Below are positions 63,861-64,000 of a stretch of DNA of 64,000 nt, piece by piece. The notes under the pieces are model-generated. The model worked only from the letters and a program-made list of their open reading frames with translations, had not been told where the DNA came from and ran no database searches. The stretch is from Sediminibacillus massiliensis. GTDB taxonomy: Bacteria; Bacillota; Bacilli; Bacillales; Amphibacillaceae. The stretch spans positions 1,327,823 through 1,391,822 of the forward strand of contig NZ_LT732535.1 in NCBI RefSeq assembly GCF_900156915.1. Reading direction: 5' to 3'. The position numbers were made by a program, and so were the translations under genes. Numbering within the stretch: position 1 is the first letter of the stretch; every line of letters starts with the position of its first letter.

Positions 63861-64000
63861 TATATTGCTCCTTCGTTTTATAAGCTTTAAACATGCATGT
63901 GGATCTTCGGTTTTATGGAATGAAGTCATTCTTTTAAAAAGGAATTCCATCCTTCGTTAAAGAATAGATATGTATAGTAAAATACCTTGTTTTCAAACTA

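Overview
The window looks like a chromosomal segment of a low-GC, spore-forming, probably halotolerant member of the Bacillaceae (Oceanobacillus/Virgibacillus/Gracilibacillus-like). The signs are strong AGGAGG-type ribosome sites, TTG and GTG starts, a CwlJ spore-cortex hydrolase, CcpA-type cre boxes, a guanine riboswitch, and two glycine-betaine-type binding lipoproteins with acidic mature domains. The genus is inference. No rRNA, tRNA, CRISPR array, intact insertion sequence or phage was seen.

Layout. Positions 1-15,140 (all minus strand) form a carbohydrate island. It has a CUT1-type sugar ABC importer (binding protein cut by the window edge), a DUF1593 protein, a catabolic operon (FucI-like isomerase, two-subunit transketolase, FGGY kinase) and a CUT2-type importer (binding protein, DUF2291, RbsA-like, RbsC-like). 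cre-like sites and shared palindromes lie in its intergenic regions. At 15,573-15,939 is a broken LysR gene. At 16-21 kb are a GntR/DUF1648 pair, an aldo/keto reductase, cwlJ and a first orphan betaine-binding lipoprotein. At 21.4-25.5 kb are a GH42 beta-galactosidase, a divergent AraC regulator with a disrupted 5' end and an HSL-type esterase. At 25.6-31.1 kb are two regulated ABC exporters: one with a two-component system, one with a YtrA-like GntR repressor.

Positions 31.3-38.5 kb hold a second sugar block: GH43 xylosidase, GPH sugar symporter, YjhG/YagF-type xylonate dehydratase, YagE-type aldolase and a divergent IclR regulator. This predicts xyloside uptake and hydrolysis plus a Dahms-type route from xylonate to pyruvate and glycolaldehyde. 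Next come a catalase with a PerR-like box, a VOC protein, a guanine-riboswitch-controlled nucleoside transporter, a PadR/HAAS/DUF4097 envelope-stress-like operon, an acetyl-xylan-esterase-like hydrolase, a further ABC exporter, an isolated undecaprenyl-diphosphate-synthase-like gene, a GH4 glycosidase, an SMR pair with TetR, a racemase, a hydrolase gene broken by three frameshifts, a radical SAM protein, small membrane and regulator genes, a second orphan betaine-binding lipoprotein and an SDR.

The strongest leads are the isomerase/kinase/split-transketolase pathway of unknown substrate with its operator-like repeats, the E. coli yag/yjh-like xylonate module in a Bacillaceae background, the phased TTAAG repeats before the two-component-linked ABC transporter, the two orphan osmolyte-binding paralogs, and the decaying genes (LysR, hydrolase, AraC 5' end).
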